DNA from: Pseudomonas sp. v388
GTDB lineage: Bacteria > Pseudomonadota > Gammaproteobacteria > Pseudomonadales > Pseudomonadaceae
Assembly: GCF_003935425.1 (NCBI RefSeq)
Contig: NZ_RHQN01000004.1
Location: 186,001-250,000 of the forward strand
DNA: 64,000 nt
Reading direction: 5' to 3'
The translations under genes and the position numbers were made by a program. Shown here piece after piece: positions 60,255 through 64,000 of this stretch (the stretch's first letter is position 1; each line of letters opens with the position of its first letter). Below the pieces are notes generated by a model. It ran no database searches and was not told where the DNA came from. It saw only the letters and a list, made by a program, of their open reading frames with translations.

Positions 60255-60312
60255 CAGCGGGAGGCGTGGCAAACCATCCTTGCCGCCGAGAAACTGCTGC
60301 GTTCGCATCGTT

Positions 60313-60340
60313 GCTTCGCGGACAAGTCCGCTCCTGCACG
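60313..60340. repeat. single REP-like element
   Basis: GCTTCGCGGACAAGTCCGCTCCTGC resembles one half of the local BIMEs (arms GCGGAC and GTCCGC), within the gap before the TonB receptor gene. Confidence 0.5.
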
Positions 60341-60436
60341 CGCCGTGGGAACGGCTTGTCAGCGGAACAGCCTGTGCTGCCATGACGGAGGCGCGTCCGA
60401 CTCAGGTCTCGCCATTTACTGAGAATTAATATCAAA

Positions 60437-60455
60437 TTATAATAATTGCTATTTA
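60437..60455 (+). promoter_or_regulatory. Fur-box-like element upstream of the TonB receptor
   Basis: TTATAATAATTGCTATTTA is AT-rich and close to a Fur box core AATAATNATTATT. It sits about 20 bp before the start codon and would repress the receptor when iron is plentiful. Fur boxes at siderophore receptors are expected in this genus. Confidence 0.55.
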
Positions 60456-60473
60456 CCACCTCCTGATCGAGCA

Positions 60474-62594
60474 TTGTCCTTGCGCACCTCCCTCAAATCC
60501 CCTGCCCCTTTCCTGCGGTCGGCGCTGGCCCTCGCGCTGCTTTCCAGCTGCATCGTTCACGCGGCTGAACAAGCCACCTTGCCGGCCACGCAGGTGTCTG
60601 CCGATCGCGACGATACCGAACGGGGCTACACGGCTACCAGCGCCAGCACCGCCAGCAAAAGTGATGTACCGCTCAAGGACGAAGCGCAGTCGGTGATCGT
60701 CGTGACACCCCAGACGATTTCCGATTACGGCGTGCAGTCGCTGGACGACGCGATGAAGTTTGTCAGCGGCGTCAGCCAGGGCAACACGCTGGGCAACACC
60801 AAGGACTCGCTGGTCAAGCGTGGCTTCGGCACCAACGACGACGGCTCGATCCTGCGTGATGGCGTGCGTTCGGTGGTGTCCCGCAATTTCAGCGCCACCA
60901 CTGACCGCGTCGAAGTGCTCAAGGGCCCGGCGTCCCTGCTCTACGGGGCTATGGAACCTGGCGGCGTGATCAACGTGATCAGCAAACAGCCGCGCTATGT
61001 GCAGAGCACTACGCTCAGTGGCTCGGCTTACAGTGAAGGCGGTGGCAGCTTCGGGGTCGACACCACCGGCCCGCTGGGGGATACCGGGCTGGCGTATCGG
61101 CTGGTGGCCGAGCGCAAGAGCGAAGATTACTGGCGCAATTACGGCGTGGACCAGCACACGCTGATTGCCCCTTCCCTGTCCTGGACCGGTGAGCGCGCCA
61201 GCCTGACCCTGGCCTATGAGTACAACGACTACGTCAGCCCGTTCGACCGAGGCACGGTGTTCAGCAACGGCCATCCGGCGAATATCAGCTACCGCAAACG
61301 TCTCGACGAGAAATGGTCCAACACCGTAGGCATCAGCGAAAGCGCCACGGCACGCTTTGAATATCAACTGTCCGAGGACTGGAAAACCCGCCTGACCTAC
61401 GGCTGGAACAACGATCGCTACAGCCTTTCGATTGCCCAGCCCAATACGCTGTCGAGCACCGGCGTGCTGAACCGCCGCGCCAACGGCGGTCACTATGATT
61501 ACGAAACCCGTTACGCCAGTTGGGACTTCATCGGCCAGCAGGAAATCTTCGGCCAGCAGCACGACCTGCTGATCGGTGCCGAGCAGGAAGCATCGGATAA
61601 ATACCGCGGCAAGACTTACCGCAATGCCGCGCAGAATGGGTTCAACGTCAATTCGCCGGGCTATGGCGGCCTGGCCGAGCCCAGTGTGGTCAGTCGCGCG
61701 ACCAGCAACCTGCGTAACGAACTCACCTCTTCTTCGGTATACATCAAGGACAACTGGCACCTCGATGATCGCTGGATCCTGGTGCTGGGCGGCCGCTACC
61801 AGCATTACGACCAATACAGCGACCAGGGTATGGACACCCGGGTGGTCAATCGCGATAGCAACGGCGAGGCCTTTGTGCCGATGGCCGGCCTGGTGTTCAA
61901 GGTCAACGAGGACCTGTCGCTGTACGGTAACTACAGCCGCTCGTTCGTGCCCAACGACACGGTTGGCGACGATGGCAGCACCTACGATCCTGAGGAAGGC
62001 CGCAGCTATGAAGTGGGTGCCAAGTACGCTCTCAAGCCGGGGCTGAACCTGAATCTGGCGCTGTTCGACATCGAAAAGAAAAACGTGGTCAGCAGTATCA
62101 CCATTGACGGGGCAACCCTCACCGATGCTGCGGGCAAGGTGAGTTCTCGCGGGCTGGAACTGGACGTCAGCGGGCGCATCGCCGAGCGCTGGGACATGAT
62201 CGGAACCTACGCTTTCACCGACACGAAAATCCTGGAAGACCTGAATGACAAGGGCAACCGGCTGAACCAGGCGGCCAGGCACACCGCCAGCCTGTACCTG
62301 AGCCATCACTTGCAGATCCCGGCCGGCCCGGGCGACTGGCATGCCGGCGCAGGTGCGCGTTACGTAGGCGAACGCGCCGGCGATAATGCCAATACCTACT
62401 ACATGAGCAGCTACACCGTGGCCGACGCATTCCTGCGCTGGGACGTGCCAATGGCCGGTTACAAGACCCGTCTGCAATTGAACGTCGACAACCTGTTCGA
62501 CAAGCAGTACTACCCGTCCAGCACCGGCAGCCAGTTGCAGGTCAATGTGGGTGAGCCGCGTACGGCGCGTCTGAGTGCCAGCGTGACGTTCTAG
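60474..62594 (+). CDS. TonB-dependent siderophore receptor
   Basis: A 706-aa outer-membrane receptor. A signal peptide (LRSALALALLSSCIVHAAEQ) is followed by a plug domain (SVIVVTPQTISDYGVQSLDDAM, DRVEVLKGPASLLYGAMEPGGVINVISKQP) and a 22-strand barrel ending in VGEPRTARLSASVTF with a terminal Phe. There is no N-terminal signalling domain, so it is not a FecA-type transducer. It imports a ferric siderophore using TonB energy. The apparent start is TTG at 60474 with GAG upstream; no in-frame ATG fits. A Fur-box-like site lies 20 bp before it. Confidence 0.93.
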   Translation: MSLRTSLKSPAPFLRSALALALLSSCIVHAAEQATLPATQVSADRDDTERGYTATSASTASKSDVPLKDEAQSVIVVTPQTISDYGVQSLDDAMKFVSGVSQGNTLGNTKDSLVKRGFGTNDDGSILRDGVRSVVSRNFSATTDRVEVLKGPASLLYGAMEPGGVINVISKQPRYVQSTTLSGSAYSEGGGSFGVDTTGPLGDTGLAYRLVAERKSEDYWRNYGVDQHTLIAPSLSWTGERASLTLAYEYNDYVSPFDRGTVFSNGHPANISYRKRLDEKWSNTVGISESATARFEYQLSEDWKTRLTYGWNNDRYSLSIAQPNTLSSTGVLNRRANGGHYDYETRYASWDFIGQQEIFGQQHDLLIGAEQEASDKYRGKTYRNAAQNGFNVNSPGYGGLAEPSVVSRATSNLRNELTSSSVYIKDNWHLDDRWILVLGGRYQHYDQYSDQGMDTRVVNRDSNGEAFVPMAGLVFKVNEDLSLYGNYSRSFVPNDTVGDDGSTYDPEEGRSYEVGAKYALKPGLNLNLALFDIEKKNVVSSITIDGATLTDAAGKVSSRGLELDVSGRIAERWDMIGTYAFTDTKILEDLNDKGNRLNQAARHTASLYLSHHLQIPAGPGDWHAGAGARYVGERAGDNANTYYMSSYTVADAFLRWDVPMAGYKTRLQLNVDNLFDKQYYPSSTGSQLQVNVGEPRTARLSASVTF

Positions 62595-62960
62595 TACGAA
62601 GCATATTCACGGGCGCTGCACGAGTGCAGCGGCGGCTGATTTTGTGGGAGAGAGCTTGCTCGCGACGACGGTACTTCAGATAACAGATATTTCGTGATTG
62701 CACCGGCCCCGTCGCCAGCAAGCTGCCTTCCACAGGCTAGGAATGAGCCTCAGACTGCAGGCCAACCTGCTGGCAATCAGCCTGCACGGTCACAGAGGTT
62801 GTATCTGTCCATCCATAAGCCGTCGCCGGCAAGCGCGCTCTTACGCGCACCTTGTAACCCAAACGCCGCACAGGCAGAATCCGCTTAGTTGTACGACGAC
62901 AGACGAATTCTGTCTCAACAGCTACGCTCATCATCCAATAAATACAAAAAGGATAGAGAC
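62595..62960. other. intergenic region rich in REP elements
   Basis: A BIME occupies 62644-62734, and a further REP-like fragment lies at 62821-62845. Short readable frames here overlap repeats and are not supported as genes. Confidence 0.6.
62644..62734. repeat. BIME: two inverted REP elements
   Basis: TGTGGGAGAGAGCTTGCTCG at 62644-62663 is complemented in inverted orientation by GTCGCCAGCAAGCTGCCTTC at 62711-62730. A third fragment lies at 62821-62845. Confidence 0.75.
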
Positions 62961-63389
62961 ATGAAGAGATTCAAACTGATCGTGGGGTTTCTGTGCCTGT
63001 TCAGCGGCTATGTCGCCGCGGCGCCGTCGGATGAAGCCGACGTGGCAGCGGCCGTGGACAAGCTGACTCAGGCCATGTGGCACAAGGACATTTCCCAGCT
63101 CAAGGCGCTGACCGCCGACAACCTCTCCTACGGTCACTCCAGCGGCAACATTCAGGACAAGCAGGCCTTCATCGCCGACATCGAGACCGGCAAGAGCGCC
63201 TTCAATGAGCTGAAAATGCTCAACCAGAAAATCATCCTGTCCGGAGACACGGCGCTGGTGCGCAATCACTTTTCAGCTCAGGCAGTGAACAGCGGCAAAG
63301 TGGTGCCTACCGAGATCGAGAACTTCCAGATCTGGCAGAAACAGAAAGGCCAGTGGCTGCTGATCGGACGTCAGGCGTTCCGCTTCTGA
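62961..63389 (+). CDS. secreted NTF2-like (SnoaL/DUF4440) protein
   Basis: A 142-aa protein with a signal peptide (MKRFKLIVGFLCLFSGYVAA) and an NTF2-like domain: DEADVAAAVDKLTQAMWHKDISQLKALTADNLSYGHSSG, then a beta-sheet end IENFQIWQKQKGQWLLIGRQAFRF. The cone fold binds small ligands; some members are enzymes. The periplasmic location is inferred. AAGGATAGAGAC precedes the ATG at 62961, chosen over 62889. It is monocistronic. Confidence 0.88.
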   Translation: MKRFKLIVGFLCLFSGYVAAAPSDEADVAAAVDKLTQAMWHKDISQLKALTADNLSYGHSSGNIQDKQAFIADIETGKSAFNELKMLNQKIILSGDTALVRNHFSAQAVNSGKVVPTEIENFQIWQKQKGQWLLIGRQAFRF

Positions 63390-63432
63390 CCCACCGCATG
63401 CCCCGCGACCCGTTTGGTACGCCGGCCCGATA

Positions 63433-64000
63433 TCAAGGCGTGCCGAACATCGCGGTCCAGTAGATACCGGCGTCGCTTTTCGGATCGATCGCGTACGCAA
63501 CGCCCAGCTCCTTGAAACCGGGATTCATCAGATTGGCGCAGTGGCCAGGGCTGGCCAGCCAGCCATCGACCACCTTGCGTGTATCGTCCTGCCCGGCTGC
63601 GATGTTCTCGCCGGTCTGCTGCCCGACATACCCGGCCAGCTCGGCGCGGTCACCGGGCATACGGCCGTCACGGTCCTTGTGGTCGAAGTAATTGTTGTTG
63701 GCCATGGCGCGGGAATGGGACATGGCGGCGCCGGCCAGAACGGTATTCCACACCAGTGGCGTGGTGGCGGTGAACGACTGGGTACCGCATTGCCGAGGCT
63801 GGCTGCGGGCTGTGTTGACCATTTCCAGCAGGCGCTGCCCTTCGGTCTGCGAATCACCCAGGCGCGATGCCAACAGTGAGCGGGCCAGCACGATCCGCCA
63901 GTCGCGACCTTCACGGCTGACCCCGACATCGACGAACTGCGGGTCAAGCACCACCTGGCAAAAGCTTTCCTGAATGGCATCCATGGCCGACTGCACATCA
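63433..64000 (-). CDS. CAP/SCP-like extracellular domain protein, partial
   Basis: The gene is cut by the right edge, so its N-terminus is missing; the visible 189 codons show a CAP domain. Landmarks are LEMVNTARSQPRQCG, LVWNTVLAGAAMSHSRAMANNNYFDHKDRDG (CAP His/Tyr region), AGYVGQQTGENIAAGQ and GWLASPGHCANLMNPGFKELGVAYA with the His-Cys. Bacterial CAP proteins are secreted and of unknown enzymatic function. It is convergent with the NTF2-like gene. Confidence 0.88.
   Translation of the reverse strand, partial: DVQSAMDAIQESFCQVVLDPQFVDVGVSREGRDWRIVLARSLLASRLGDSQTEGQRLLEMVNTARSQPRQCGTQSFTATTPLVWNTVLAGAAMSHSRAMANNNYFDHKDRDGRMPGDRAELAGYVGQQTGENIAAGQDDTRKVVDGWLASPGHCANLMNPGFKELGVAYAIDPKSDAGIYWTAMFGTP

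Noticed and set aside
60453-62477. 674-codon minus-strand frame
   Set aside because: It is antisense to the TonB receptor, which has a complete signal peptide, plug and barrel.
62698-62964. Short plus-strand frames near 62.7-62.96 kb
   Set aside because: They cross REP elements and read repeat-derived residues.
1-64000. CRISPR array, IS element, integrase or toxin-antitoxin pair
   Set aside because: No regularly spaced direct repeats, transposase motifs or paired toxin-antitoxin genes were found.

Overview
This window looks like a chromosomal segment of a Pseudomonas, most likely from the P. fluorescens group. The evidence is high GC coding sequence, REP/BIME palindromes built on 'GAGC(T/A)(T)GCTCGC'-type cores, genus-typical small families (DUF1652-, DUF3509- and DUF6388-like), an RsmE-type CsrA, and an aroC - MFS - alpha/beta hydrolase - prmB - isochorismatase-like - Smr - folE block that recalls the PA1674-PA1682 region of P. 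aeruginosa. That synteny is from memory; no search was run. No phage, IS element, plasmid module or CRISPR array is visible. Both window edges cut a gene: a SNF2-type helicase at the left and a CAP-domain protein at the right.

Layout. 1-9.6 kb: mixed housekeeping and accessory genes (helicase end, isochorismatase-like, SDR, tRNA-Ser(GGA), a WaaZ-like LPS core protein beside a lower-GC stretch, cytochrome c, crotonase, CorA transporter, glutamine amidotransferase, a rhodanese-like protein without its cysteine). 9.7-12.9 kb: a minus-strand operon of circularly permuted ATP-grasp, alpha-E protein and transglutaminase. 13.3-19.7 kb: RraB, an LTA-synthase-type membrane sulfatase-fold enzyme, a ZIP transporter, an ankyrin protein, and a DUF3509-like gene behind a sigma-54-like promoter. 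19.8-30.2 kb: LuxR solo, degenerate acireductone dioxygenase, MFS transporter, aroC, hydrolase, prmB, Smr, folE. 30.2-36.3 kb: LprI-like, GST, aminotransferase/MarR divergent pair around a perfect palindrome, BenE transporter, and tyrosine-catabolism genes hpd and maiA. 36.4-42.9 kb: the glycolate operon glcDEFG followed by glcB. 43-47.5 kb: a beta-propeller protein and the gluconate regulon gntR/gntK/gntP with three recognisable GntR operators. 47.5-50.7 kb: csrA/rsmE, a three-gene envelope cluster and a YdcH-like protein. 50.8-64 kb: panE-like reductase, an orphan FAD/NAD-type protein, GNAT, membrane proteins, a DMT/LysR divergent pair, hydrolase, DUF899 protein, a TonB siderophore receptor with a Fur-box-like element, and small secreted proteins.

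How they work together. glcDEF oxidise glycolate to glyoxylate, and malate synthase G condenses glyoxylate with acetyl-CoA. gntP imports gluconate, gntK phosphorylates it, and gntR represses both. hpd and maiA are two steps of tyrosine degradation, with hmgA and fahA absent here. The ATP-grasp/alpha-E/transglutaminase operon and the 48.5-50.4 kb envelope cluster are the least understood multi-gene units. I do not see a clearly novel defence or mobile system. The most interesting signals are enzymes whose catalytic residues are replaced (MtnD-like, rhodanese-like, two isochorismatase-like), well-formed regulatory palindromes, and the orphan oxidoreductase.
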